The notes beneath the pieces were generated by a model that was not told the DNA's origin, made no database searches, and worked only from the letters and a program-made list of their open reading frames with translations. The position numbers and the translations under genes are program-made. A stretch of DNA of 64,000 bases from assembly GCA_016928055.1 (NCBI GenBank), contig JAFGLM010000031.1, positions 36,391-100,390 on the forward strand. The letters run 5' to 3'. Below are positions 47,137 to 56,104 of the stretch, piece after piece. The number at the start of each line of letters is the position of its first letter. Positions within the stretch are counted from its first letter, which is position 1. The stretch is from Gammaproteobacteria bacterium (GTDB taxonomy: Bacteria; Pseudomonadota; Gammaproteobacteria; HTCC5015).

Positions 47137-48121
47137 ACGACTCAAAGCGATATCGCAAACCGATTTGCTTGCGGATATCGTCCATTAAACGCATATTGGC
47201 CAGAGTTTCGGCCTGCGTCATAACCGGGCTTTCAAGCAATCCGGATTGAACACAACGTATCACCTCTTCAATTTCGTATTCATAACCGTTGGCACGCAAT
47301 GGTTTGGAAACCGTGATTTCCCGGTTACCGTCAAACAGAGTTGCTTCGGTCGGCACGCAAAGATGCGGGTGAATGTGAATATATCCACTGGAACCATATA
47401 TCAACATATCATTGGCGGCCTGCGTGATCAGGCTGGTGGTAAATTGCGACATTCTGCCGCGACCGTAATGCATAATAACGGAAGTTATTTCATCCACATT
47501 GCTTACACCAATATATCCCTGTGCGACAAATGACTCTGGATTCACTCCGTATATCCATTGTGAAAGATTAACACTGTAAACACCCATATCCAGCAATGCG
47601 CCGCCTGCCAGATCATGATTAAACCAACGATCATCTTTATCGCGGGCAACATTGTTACAGAATGTCGAATTGATCAGCCTGACTTCACCAATAACATCAT
47701 TATCAAGCCACTCACGCAGCTGTTGATAAAGAGGTAAATATCGAGACCAGACAGCCTCCATCAAAAAAACCTGCCGCTCCCGGCTGATGCGAATAAGCTC
47801 TTCGCATTCGGCGGCATTGACAGTTAATGGTTTTTCGCATAAAACCGGTTTGCCTGCCAGTAAACACAGCCTTGCATTTTCGAAATGAAAACGATGCGGG
47901 GTACCGATGTAAACAGCATCCACATCCGGATCATTCGCTAACGCTGCATAGGAATTGTAGATCTTATCTGTACTATGGTCCTCTGCGAATTTTTTGCCAC
48001 GCTGCGGATGACTACTGGCAACGGCAAAAATCTTTGCATTAGATACCGCTTTAAATCCACCGGCAAAATCGCCTGCGATTCGTCCCGGCCCGATGATTCC
48101 CCATTTAAAGGTATTTGCCAT
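47120..48121 (-). CDS. Gfo/Idh/MocA family NAD(P)-dependent oxidoreductase
   Basis: 333 residues from ATG 48121; ATG 48127 and TTG 48145 are alternative starts. The N-terminal Rossmann fold has [14 protein letters not shown], then [20 protein letters not shown] and the catalytic-region CEKPLTVN; the C-terminal alpha/beta domain follows ([13 protein letters not shown]). Enzymes of this family oxidise sugars, inositols or related compounds (dihydrodiol dehydrogenase-like subgroup by its N-terminal pattern). Substrate unknown. It is convergent with and overlaps the argF end. Confidence 0.85.
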   Translation of the reverse strand: MANTFKWGIIGPGRIAGDFAGGFKAVSNAKIFAVASSHPQRGKKFAEDHSTDKIYNSYAALANDPDVDAVYIGTPHRFHFENARLCLLAGKPVLCEKPLTVNAAECEELIRISRERQVFLMEAVWSRYLPLYQQLREWLDNDVIGEVRLINSTFCNNVARDKDDRWFNHDLAGGALLDMGVYSVNLSQWIYGVNPESFVAQGYIGVSNVDEITSVIMHYGRGRMSQFTTSLITQAANDMLIYGSSGYIHIHPHLCVPTEATLFDGNREITVSKPLRANGYEYEIEEVIRCVQSGLLESPVMTQAETLANMRLMDDIRKQIGLRYRFESFSSIS

Positions 48122-48392
48122 ATACATATATTCCGGATTATTCAATAAATTGTCCAGGCATTAAAAACATTTCAGGTTTTTATTGCAAGCTGCTGATCTC
48201 ATTAGCAATATCGCTGAATTTTCAAACATTCAATTCGGTATTCAGAAAATTTTTCTTTGAAAACATCTAGACCATAAAAACTCTACGGCTATAATGCGCC
48301 CAGCATCAATATCGACCGGGCAGCCTATTGAGCAGCGCTGTTGATGATTTCGATACCATTTTTGACCCAATCGACAGAGGAAACAAACCAGT

Positions 48393-49613
48393 ATGGAGAG
48401 TTATCCCACTGCCAAGGCCAGGAAACTGCCCGGTAAACACGCTCTATCTGACAGCAATCCTGACCAAAAATACAATCTCAACACCGCAACCATAACACCT
48501 TACCTGAAATGGTTTGCCATTATCAGCCTGGTTTACCTTTTACTGGTTGCAGTTTCCCTGATTGGTAGCGGCTTTAAGGCTGCTGCCGGGAATCATGCCA
48601 GAGAATTATTTGCTTTTGCCGGCAACCCGATAACCGGTTTATTTATCGGCACCATCTGCACTGCGCTGATTCAGTCATCGAGTACGGTAACCTCCATTAT
48701 CGTCGGCCTGGTCGCCGGCGGCTTGCCTGTCTCAATAGCCATTCCGATGGTAATGGGTGCCAATATTGGTACCACCATTACCAATACTGCAGTCAGCCTG
48801 GGACATATCAAGCAAGGCAAGGAATTTCAGCGCGCATTCGCTGCTGCGACAATACATGACTTCTTTAATATTCTAAGCGTCGTTGTCTTTCTTCCATTGC
48901 AAATGGCATTCGGTCTGTTCGATAAAATGGGCGTCTATCTGGCCTCACTTATGGTTGGCACTGATTCCATGTCGATCAAAGGTTTCAATTTTATTAAGCC
49001 TCTGGTTCATCCGCCGATAAAGTTTATACACGAAACAATACTTGGCTCTATTCCTGATATTGCATCCGGAATTATTATGATTACTTTGGGTATCGTCGCC
49101 ATTTTTCTGGCGATCACACTGATGGGCAAATTACTTAAGGTATTAATGGTCGGCAGAGCAAAAAGAATCTTGCATCATACTATTGGCCGTGGACCCAAAC
49201 TGGGAATTTTATCCGGTACCCTAATCACAGTACTGGTCCAGTCATCTTCCACTACCACCAGTCTGATTGTGCCGTTGGCGGGTAACGGAATTTTCACTTT
49301 GCGTCAGGTCTATCCATTTACCCTCGGAGCCAATATTGGTACCTGCATCACGGCATTATTAGCGGCAACCGCAATTACCGGCGGTAATGCCAAATTCGCC
49401 CTTGAAATCGCGTTAATACACCTGCTTTACAATGTCCTGGGTGTGTTAATTATTTATAGCATACCCTTTTTGAAAGAAATCCCTATTCGATGCGCGGAAC
49501 GTCTGGCTGAAACCGCTGTAAAAAGGAAATCAATTGCCATCCTTTATGTTTTCCTGGTATTTTTCTTTGTTCCCGGCGTTCTTATAACTATAAGTGAAGT
49601 AATGGGTTGGTAA
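48393..49613 (+). CDS. Na/phosphate cotransporter family protein
   Basis: A 406-residue polytopic membrane protein of the PNaS/YjbB family. The two inverted repeats carry the signature QSSSTVTSIIVGLV (about 95) and QSSSTTTSLIVPLAG (about 285), and the paired GANIGTTITNT and GANIGTCITAL blocks. It would import phosphate with Na+, which fits an organism with a Na+-pumping Nqr. A TATAAT is present at 48290-48295 upstream, without a good -35. Confidence 0.9.
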   Translation: MESYPTAKARKLPGKHALSDSNPDQKYNLNTATITPYLKWFAIISLVYLLLVAVSLIGSGFKAAAGNHARELFAFAGNPITGLFIGTICTALIQSSSTVTSIIVGLVAGGLPVSIAIPMVMGANIGTTITNTAVSLGHIKQGKEFQRAFAAATIHDFFNILSVVVFLPLQMAFGLFDKMGVYLASLMVGTDSMSIKGFNFIKPLVHPPIKFIHETILGSIPDIASGIIMITLGIVAIFLAITLMGKLLKVLMVGRAKRILHHTIGRGPKLGILSGTLITVLVQSSSTTTSLIVPLAGNGIFTLRQVYPFTLGANIGTCITALLAATAITGGNAKFALEIALIHLLYNVLGVLIIYSIPFLKEIPIRCAERLAETAVKRKSIAILYVFLVFFFVPGVLITISEVMGW

Positions 49614-49643
49614 ACTAAAATTAGTTTTCCGGAGAAAAAATAT

Positions 49644-50057
49644 ATGAATTCAGTTATACCGCAGAAAAAAATTATAAAACGTGAGCTTGCAGAACTAAAA
49701 CTGGCGCTTGCGCAAAAGAAAAAGAAGCTGGAAAAAAAGCAGACTGAACAGCAAATAATGCTGCTGGAACGGAAAAAGAAAATGCAGCATAAATTACTCG
49801 AACTCGAAGCTGTTTTTCAGGAAAAGAATAACAAGCTGGAAAACAAAATCTCCAGGCTTGAAAATGAAATCGCGAACGAAAAAAATGAACTACTTAAAGC
49901 TGTAGCAATTGAGCAACACGACGCTATTGATCATCTGGAAACCTATTTGGAAGAAGTGGATCATAAATATGCCTATTTTCGCGGACTCTGGAAAATGATT
50001 AGAAAGGAATTCAAAGATATTATTAGAAATAATATAAAAGCCAGAAAGCAAACGTAA
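49644..50057 (+). CDS. Coiled-coil protein of unknown function
   Basis: A 137-residue, Lys/Glu/Leu-rich protein that is almost entirely predicted coiled coil (residues 5-110), ending with a basic stretch (IRNNIKARKQT). Ribosome site ggagaa. It lies 30 bases after the Na/Pi symporter gene on the same strand and is probably cotranscribed. No family recognised; role as a partner of the transporter is only a possibility. Confidence 0.7.
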   Translation: MNSVIPQKKIIKRELAELKLALAQKKKKLEKKQTEQQIMLLERKKKMQHKLLELEAVFQEKNNKLENKISRLENEIANEKNELLKAVAIEQHDAIDHLETYLEEVDHKYAYFRGLWKMIRKEFKDIIRNNIKARKQT

Positions 50058-50073
50058 AAGATGCATTTTGACG

Positions 50074-52392
50074 TTAATAGGAAAGATATTTCAAAGGAAT
50101 CCTGGTCAGTTCAATGTCTTCTTTATTGGTAGCATAGGAAACATACAGATAATCATTCCAGATCACACTCTTCGGATAACTGTAACCCGCTCTTTTGTAA
50201 CGACCCTCAAAACGAAGGGGTTGCAAGTCAGAACCGCCACTTCGTAGCAAGTAAGCCTTGTCAAATAATTCGCCATCTTTACTCAATGTTATAACCAGCG
50301 GAAAGCGCGCCTTGTTGTCTCTGGGATTAGCGACCTGAAATGCCGACCCGTTGGGCAAATTGCCGGCGCTTTGTTTGGAACGGGAATCAGGCATATTGGT
50401 TAAAACAGGTTTTGACCATGTTTCACCTCTGTCGGTACTCACTGAAGCCAATTTTCTAAAACTGCTCGCTTGATCACGAAACACCATTACAACTGCGCCA
50501 TCCGCTTGATAAAACCAGCTCGGCTCCAGTTCGCGACTAACCGTGCCGCTAAAAGGCAAATTTGACATTCTGCCTTTCGTCCAACCACTGATGCCTTTTG
50601 TGTCATCGGTATAATACGGTGAAACAACCAGACCCGGTTGTTCATGCACAGCATTGATAATTCTGCCATCCGGTAAGGCGTGAGGATCCTGTTCGAAAAT
50701 TCCCTTAACAGGTTTACCCGCATGATTAAGCAGGGCCTTCGGTTCGGACCAGTCTATACCGTCCACACTGGTCAGATATTCTACATAACCTCCTCCACTC
50801 AGATCCCCCGGCGTTTGCTGCGGCCAGACATTAATATAGGACACCAGTGTCTTATCATCAGACCACCAACCGCCGGCGGTTCGAATCCCACCTTGCCAAC
50901 TGGAAGCCAGCATCACCGGCTTTGACCAATTCTTCCCGTCACGGCTACGACTATAAGCGACCCAGGTATCGGCAGCATCCTCGTCTCTGGATGAGCTTTG
51001 CCACTGCGCATACAGAAAACCCTTAAAAGGAAACAGCACAACATTGTGATTATATTTATCGCTATCTTCTTCAGGTCTGAAAATGGTAATGGTTTCTGCG
51101 TTTTTAGCAAAGGAAAGACCTAATGTTTCTGGTTTTGTATGGTCGTATAAATTTTGTTTAACATAAAAAGGCGCCATTGCTTTTCGCCATTCGGCGTACC
51201 TGTTCATCGCTTCTTCGGGTAAGGCCGTATACCAACCATACCCTCGACGACGCTCCTCTGATATTTTATTGACATCGTAATAAACGACGCCATCTCTATC
51301 ACCGAAAATGGGTTTATCAGTACCAATTTCACAGAATCTTGACCACAAAGGCGGTGCCGCTAGATCCTTTTTAAGGCCTGCATTCTTTCCTGTTCTTATC
51401 CATACGTAACCGTCAATTTGATTTTTTTTGAACCAGGCAATAGCACTCTCAATGGAGGCTATCACCGCATCATCGGGATTCGGTAAGCTCATCAGGAACA
51501 GAAGTATGAAATTACTTTCCTGACTCGATAAGGAAGCCGGTTCAAATTTGCGCGCAGGTTCAGACTCAAAACTGAACATATTGTGTTGAGCCCCCCAGAT
51601 CAATTTCTCACCCTTCACTTCAATCTGTGTCTTGAGAATACATTCCACACCCCGGCGAATACTGACAGCAGCGGCTTCGATTACGTCATTGGGGATAAAC
51701 TGAAAAGGTTTTTCACCTGAAACAACATCCTGCAATAACAGAAGAATATGGGTCATTGCATTGTCGTTATAGGTAACCAGATCATGATAGCCGCCGACCA
51801 ACGGATAATTCTGTGGCCAACAACCATTCGGATACTGGGCCTGGAAAATGAGCTGCAAACCTTTTAGCACGGCATTCGCGTAGTCTTTTTTATTGGTCGC
51901 CTGAAATGCTTTGGCCAAGACACGAATTTGCGTGGTGGTGGCTCTGTTATCAAAGGTAGGAATATACTGTTCCTCCACCCCAAAAGCTTCACCGATTTTT
52001 CTGGGTCGTTGTGACATATCGGTACGCTTTGACCAACCACCGGATGGAGTCTGAAAAGACAATACTATATCAGCCACTCGCCTGCCTGCATCCGTAGCAT
52101 ACCATTCGGTGGGTTGTTCATAATCGAAACCATATTCTCTGGCATCCGGAGGTATAGATGGTTTATTGCTACCAATTTTTTTCAGCTCTGCACTGATTAA
52201 TTTTTTATCTATAGCAGCCAGGTGTTCGGAGCGTTTTATGTAATCCTCCCAAACGGCTTTCTCCTGCTTTGGAAGAGTCTTAAACTGCGGGCGAGTCTGC
52301 AACTTGTTTAACTCTCTTTCCTGAGCGAGACAGTTAGTGGAAATAGACAAGCAGAACGCGAGTACAAATAACGAATAAAGGTTCTTTTTCAT
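50074..52392 (-). CDS. Secreted PL10 pectate lyase fused to a BNR/sialidase-like domain
   Basis: 772 residues from ATG 52392. Signal peptide residues 1-23 (ending CLA). Residues about 85-385 match family 10 pectate lyases: FQTPSGGWSKRTDM, IPTFDNRATTTQIRVLAKAF, YPNGCWPQNYPLVGGYHDLV with YNDNAMTH, and WSRFCEIGTDKPIFGDRDG near the end. Residues about 420-770 are a beta-propeller-like part with repeated S-x-D-G-x-x-W patterns (SRDGKNWSKP, SVDGIDWSEP, STDRGETWSKP). It would cleave polygalacturonate by beta-elimination outside the cytoplasm; the second domain may bind or cut another glycan. Confidence 0.82.
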   Translation of the reverse strand: MKKNLYSLFVLAFCLSISTNCLAQERELNKLQTRPQFKTLPKQEKAVWEDYIKRSEHLAAIDKKLISAELKKIGSNKPSIPPDAREYGFDYEQPTEWYATDAGRRVADIVLSFQTPSGGWSKRTDMSQRPRKIGEAFGVEEQYIPTFDNRATTTQIRVLAKAFQATNKKDYANAVLKGLQLIFQAQYPNGCWPQNYPLVGGYHDLVTYNDNAMTHILLLLQDVVSGEKPFQFIPNDVIEAAAVSIRRGVECILKTQIEVKGEKLIWGAQHNMFSFESEPARKFEPASLSSQESNFILLFLMSLPNPDDAVIASIESAIAWFKKNQIDGYVWIRTGKNAGLKKDLAAPPLWSRFCEIGTDKPIFGDRDGVVYYDVNKISEERRRGYGWYTALPEEAMNRYAEWRKAMAPFYVKQNLYDHTKPETLGLSFAKNAETITIFRPEEDSDKYNHNVVLFPFKGFLYAQWQSSSRDEDAADTWVAYSRSRDGKNWSKPVMLASSWQGGIRTAGGWWSDDKTLVSYINVWPQQTPGDLSGGGYVEYLTSVDGIDWSEPKALLNHAGKPVKGIFEQDPHALPDGRIINAVHEQPGLVVSPYYTDDTKGISGWTKGRMSNLPFSGTVSRELEPSWFYQADGAVVMVFRDQASSFRKLASVSTDRGETWSKPVLTNMPDSRSKQSAGNLPNGSAFQVANPRDNKARFPLVITLSKDGELFDKAYLLRSGGSDLQPLRFEGRYKRAGYSYPKSVIWNDYLYVSYATNKEDIELTRIPLKYLSY

Positions 52393-52479
52393 ATATAACT
52401 CAATCAAAAAATATGGTTACGAACGTAGATTTTCAGAAATTGAGAATTCGACTATATCCAATAGCTTTAATTCATCAAT

Positions 52480-53169
52480 TTATGCAACCACGCCAAATAA
52501 TCTTCCCACCACCGCAGTCAGACCCATGGCTATCGTTCCCCAGAATGTGACTCTGAGCGCACCGATAGTCATTGACGCCCCTCCTGCACGCGCTGCAAGG
52601 CCACCTAAGCCTGCCAGAAATATTAGCGATAATACAGCGACTACCGGAATCAGCCATGCGCCGGGTACAGCCAATGCCGTCAATAATGGTAATGCCGCAC
52701 CGATGGTAAATGTACCGGCTGATGAAAATGCCGCCTGAATGGGGCGAGCCCTGGCACCATCAACAATACCGAGTTCGTCTCTGGCATGTGCTCCCAGTGC
52801 ATCGTGTGCCATAAGCTGTTCGGCAACTTTTATTGCCAGGTCTGCATCCAACCCTCTTTCCTCATAAATATCCGCCAGTTCTCTCTTTTCAAATTCATGG
52901 TCATCGTTTAAATGACGTTTTTCGAGCTCCAGGTCCGCTTTCTCGGTATCAGCCTGCGAGCTGACTGAAACATATTCACCGGCAGCCATTGACATCGCTC
53001 CGGCAACCAACCCCGCAATACCCGCCAGCAGAATATCCATATGTGCCGCGTGAGCTGCAGCAACACCGATGATAAGACTTGCTGTAGAAACAATGCCATC
53101 ATTTGCACCCAGAACCGCTGCCCGTAGCCAGCCGATACGATGCGATTTATGTTGCTCATTGTGGTTCAT
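52480..53169 (-). CDS. VIT1/CCC1 family transporter
   Basis: A 229-residue membrane protein of the vacuolar iron transporter family. The opening WLRAAVLGANDGIVSTASLI is diagnostic; MSMAAGEYVSVSSQADTEKADLE and a long cytoplasmic helical insert (about 80-130, Glu-rich) follow, then three C-terminal membrane segments. These proteins export Fe2+ or Mn2+ from the cytoplasm. It stands alone. The terminator of the preceding PNPOx gene lies just upstream. Confidence 0.9.
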   Translation of the reverse strand: MNHNEQHKSHRIGWLRAAVLGANDGIVSTASLIIGVAAAHAAHMDILLAGIAGLVAGAMSMAAGEYVSVSSQADTEKADLELEKRHLNDDHEFEKRELADIYEERGLDADLAIKVAEQLMAHDALGAHARDELGIVDGARARPIQAAFSSAGTFTIGAALPLLTALAVPGAWLIPVVAVLSLIFLAGLGGLAARAGGASMTIGALRVTFWGTIAMGLTAVVGRLFGVVA

Positions 53170-53212
53170 TTGAAACTCCGAAATTTAACAGCCATGACTT
53201 TTTAGTCTAGTG

Positions 53213-53236
53213 TAAAAAGCCCCTTCGTGAGGGGCT
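53213..53236 (-). terminator. Intrinsic terminator after the PNPOx-like gene
   Basis: On the minus strand AGCCCC and GGGGCT (53218-53223 with 53231-53236) form a hairpin followed by TTTTT (complement of 53214-53218). It lies 30 bases after the stop of the gene at 53266. Confidence 0.75.
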
Positions 53237-53265
53237 ATTGAAAAGCCTAAGCCTACGTAGATAAA

Positions 53266-53685
53266 TTATTCCACAGTTAAATCTTCTGACGCTAAATTAC
53301 TGTAAAACCTGCCGTTCCTGGCAGTAAATTTCAGTACACAATAATCGGGGTCGGTAACGCCACCCGGATAGTACGAATCATCGCCCTCTTCCCATATCAT
53401 TTCTTTTGACTTTGCATCCTGCAGTACTTCCATCGTACCGACCAGCATAACACCTGAAAAAACAATTCTTTCATAGAAATAAACACAGGCTTTTGGATTT
53501 TCAAGATACTGCCTGACTCTTATGCTGGAGGTATTGGTCGTAAAATAGAAATTCTTAATACCTTCTCTTTTCCGTGGCGGCAGCATCGCTTTAGTGTTGG
53601 GAAAACCTTCCTCGCTAACAGAACTTATAATGGAGACAGACGCTCTGTCTATCATGCTCGCGACCTTATTGATTAAATCTGTCAT
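53266..53685 (-). CDS. Pyridoxamine 5'-phosphate oxidase-like flavin protein (general stress protein 26 type)
   Basis: A 139-residue split-barrel protein. SIISSVSEEGFPNTKAML, IKNFYFTTNTSSIRVRQYL and KACVYFYERIVFSGVMLVG are the FMN-binding pattern of the PNPOx-like family, and TDPDYCVLKFTARNGRFY is near its end. Such proteins bind flavin, F420 or heme; the activity here is unknown. It sits 20 bases downstream of alaA on the same strand. Confidence 0.82.
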   Translation of the reverse strand: MTDLINKVASMIDRASVSIISSVSEEGFPNTKAMLPPRKREGIKNFYFTTNTSSIRVRQYLENPKACVYFYERIVFSGVMLVGTMEVLQDAKSKEMIWEEGDDSYYPGGVTDPDYCVLKFTARNGRFYSNLASEDLTVE

Positions 53686-53705
53686 GATTTCCTCACTTTA
53701 AGTCT

Positions 53706-54920
53706 CTACTGCGAATAATGGGTCAAAAACTCTCCCAGGCGATGTATCGCTTTAGTAAGATCGTCTTCGCGCGGCAAAAACACTATTCGAAAGTGGTCAT
53801 TATCCGGCCAGTTAAAAGCCGTGCCCTGCACCAACAATATTTTCTCCTGAATCAAAAAATCCAGCACCATCTTTTGATCATCTTTAATTTTGTGTATTTT
53901 CGGATCCAGTTTCGGGAATAAATACAAAGCACCTTTTGGCTTCACACAAGAAATGCCGGGAATCGCAGCCAATGCTCGCATGGCGGCGTCGCGTTGGTCA
54001 CATAAGCGACCACCGGGAAGGATGAGTTCATTAATACTCTGATAACCTCCCAATGCGGTTTGCACGGCATACATGGCGGGTACGTTTGCACACAGGCGCA
54101 TGGACGCCAGCATATCCAACCCTTCTATATAATCGGTGGCACGATATTTGGTACCGCTGATCACCATCCAGCCGGAACGAAAACCTGCCAGCCGATACGC
54201 TTTTGAAAGACCGTTAAACGTGACGCAAAGAACGTCCTCGGCCAAGCGACCCATCGGGATAAATTCGGCGTCATCGTACAAAATCTTGCTGTAGATCTCA
54301 TCGGAGAAAATAATCAGATTATGTTCACGCGCCAGTTGCACGATTTGATCAAGAACATCCCGGCTATAAACAGCGCCAGTCGGATTGTTGGGGTTAATCA
54401 CCACAATACCGCGCGTTTTGTCGGTCAGTTTGCTCTTGATATCCGCAATATCGGGATACCAGTCAGATTGCTCATCACATAAATAGTGACGGGCCTTACC
54501 CCCTGCCAGATTGGCGGCGGCCGTCCATAAAGGATAATCCGGGGCCGGCACGAGAATCTCATCGCCATTGTTAAGCAACGCCTGCATGGCCATCACGATC
54601 AATTCACTGGCACCGTTGCCAAGGAAAATATCGCTGATTTCGACATTGGGAACCTGCAGGCGCTGACATTCCTGCATAATGGCCTTGCGTGCGGCAAATA
54701 ATCCGCGTGATTCGATGTAGCCTTCCGCATTGGGCAGGTTGTGAATGACATCCTGGGTGATTTCGTCAGGCGCTGCGAACCCGAAGGGGGCCGGATTGCC
54801 AATATTCAGCTTCATGATACGGTGGCCTTCTTCCTCCAGGCGGTAGGAGTGCTCCAGCACCGGGCCACGGATATCGTAACAAACACCATTTAACTTATCG
54901 GATTTCTTAATATTATTCAT
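53706..54920 (-). CDS. alaA: Alanine-synthesizing aminotransferase AlaA-type
   Basis: A 404-residue class I PLP aminotransferase. The N-terminal YDIRGPVLEHSYRLEEEGHR is typical of AlaA, which makes alanine from pyruvate and glutamate. PLP contacts: NPNNPTGAVYSRDVL, SDEIYSKILYDD, and FNGLSKAYRLAGFRSGW with the PLP lysine. It precedes the PNPOx-like gene by 20 bases and the two may be one operon. Confidence 0.9.
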   Translation of the reverse strand: MNNIKKSDKLNGVCYDIRGPVLEHSYRLEEEGHRIMKLNIGNPAPFGFAAPDEITQDVIHNLPNAEGYIESRGLFAARKAIMQECQRLQVPNVEISDIFLGNGASELIVMAMQALLNNGDEILVPAPDYPLWTAAANLAGGKARHYLCDEQSDWYPDIADIKSKLTDKTRGIVVINPNNPTGAVYSRDVLDQIVQLAREHNLIIFSDEIYSKILYDDAEFIPMGRLAEDVLCVTFNGLSKAYRLAGFRSGWMVISGTKYRATDYIEGLDMLASMRLCANVPAMYAVQTALGGYQSINELILPGGRLCDQRDAAMRALAAIPGISCVKPKGALYLFPKLDPKIHKIKDDQKMVLDFLIQEKILLVQGTAFNWPDNDHFRIVFLPREDDLTKAIHRLGEFLTHYSQ

Positions 54921-55064
54921 TTCAGCAATGTAACCAGGTTATTGAAAAGGGGATTTGGACAGGATTTATACAGGCCTGCGTCAAAAGGTGGATTATATTC
55001 CTACCCGGTGCTTTCATACACCGCAATATTTACCTGTACTGCTTTTGAGCAGGAAAAGGATTTA

Positions 55065-55754
55065 CTAATATCGCATGCTATCGTTATATTTTTTGATCAA
55101 TGCATCCATTGCCGCTGCGTCATACTTCATAACGCCTGAGACCACCATATGCTTCTCGCCCCGGCCGACTATCTCACCCTTTTCAATAAAATTAAATGGC
55201 AGCCTGATATCGCCTCGCTTTCCCTCGTACTCGAATAATGCTTTTGAAAAATCAATTTCCGGTGATGTTAAATCCAGTCGATCCAGCTCAATCGACATCG
55301 ACTGATACATGGCCATAGGCCTGTCTGGATTAATCATCACATCCTGCTCGGCCATTAACGGAACGACAACATGAGGAAACGCGGTTCCTGAAAAGGCCAC
55401 ATAATTTTTAATAAGGTTTTCAATAAGCGCGGCATCTTGAGTCACTTCACCCGAGCGTGTCACCGATAAATACGATTTCTCACCATCAGTAATATCAATC
55501 TCACCCAATGTCTCTGACAGAACAAGCTTGACGTTTTCGGTTACCATTTTTGAAAACACAAACTTCATTTTTCTGCTTATGCCATATTTTTTCAGCACCA
55601 GGGAAAAAAGCAGATCTCCGGGAACACAGAATCGTTTCGCATCAACATGATGTAATGGGTTGTAATCATTGGCGATTTTTTTTGCAAAATCGCTGCCCTG
55701 CTCCCGACTAAAACAAATCTTTCCGGAGACTTCCTGATAATACGAACTTAACAT
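55065..55754 (-). CDS. DUF3581 family protein
   Basis: A 229-residue cytoplasmic protein from ATG 55754 (a GTG one codon earlier is possible). DUF3581 features are LSSYYQEVSGKICFSREQG, NDYNPLHHVDAKRFCVPGDLLFSLVL and the conserved GREKHMVVSGVMKYD-like ending. The NPLHHVD segment resembles the active-site region of MaoC-like hot-dog hydratases, but no activity is known. The family is restricted mainly to gammaproteobacteria. Confidence 0.85.
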   Translation of the reverse strand: MLSSYYQEVSGKICFSREQGSDFAKKIANDYNPLHHVDAKRFCVPGDLLFSLVLKKYGISRKMKFVFSKMVTENVKLVLSETLGEIDITDGEKSYLSVTRSGEVTQDAALIENLIKNYVAFSGTAFPHVVVPLMAEQDVMINPDRPMAMYQSMSIELDRLDLTSPEIDFSKALFEYEGKRGDIRLPFNFIEKGEIVGRGEKHMVVSGVMKYDAAAMDALIKKYNDSMRY

Positions 55755-55912
55755 CACTTAAATACCTGTTTTTATAAAACTAAAGGTCTTGACTGCCGAC
55801 ATTGTTACGTCATAGTACGGCGCTGATAAGTGTACCGGCGCGGATAATAGCACGGCCCTCATAAATCCCCATACATACAACCGCCGCTTTTTAACCTATT
55901 TATCAAATATTT

Positions 55913-56017
55913 TCAATCACTTAGTCGGGTTTTGAGCCTGAAAGTCGCTCCGCAGGCACCCGACCTGGATTTTTCTTTCTCTTTCTGTTGCAGGCGTTTC
56001 TGTATTAATTCAAGGGG
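55913..56017 (-). pseudogene. Remnant similar to the tiny membrane-protein family at 63.1-63.8 kb
   Basis: A 34-codon open stretch without start reads PLELIQKRLQQKEKEKSRSG, closely like the C-terminal QLELIQRRLGEKEKKQ of the paralogues at 63095 and 63693; a stop codon lies directly before it and the membrane segment is missing. The remaining part of the 347-base gap 55758-56104 shows nothing I can support. Confidence 0.35.
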
Positions 56018-56104
56018 CTAATAGGGGCGACCCGGTTACCGAATTTAATATAGAATGGAGCCCGAACTGAGAAACCCCCACCAAAATCCATCAAACTAAA
56101 AACC

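Noticed and set aside
50878..50888. GGTTCGAATCC, identical to a tRNA T-arm
   Set aside because: It lies inside the pectate lyase coding frame, and no acceptor, D or anticodon stem can be folded around it.
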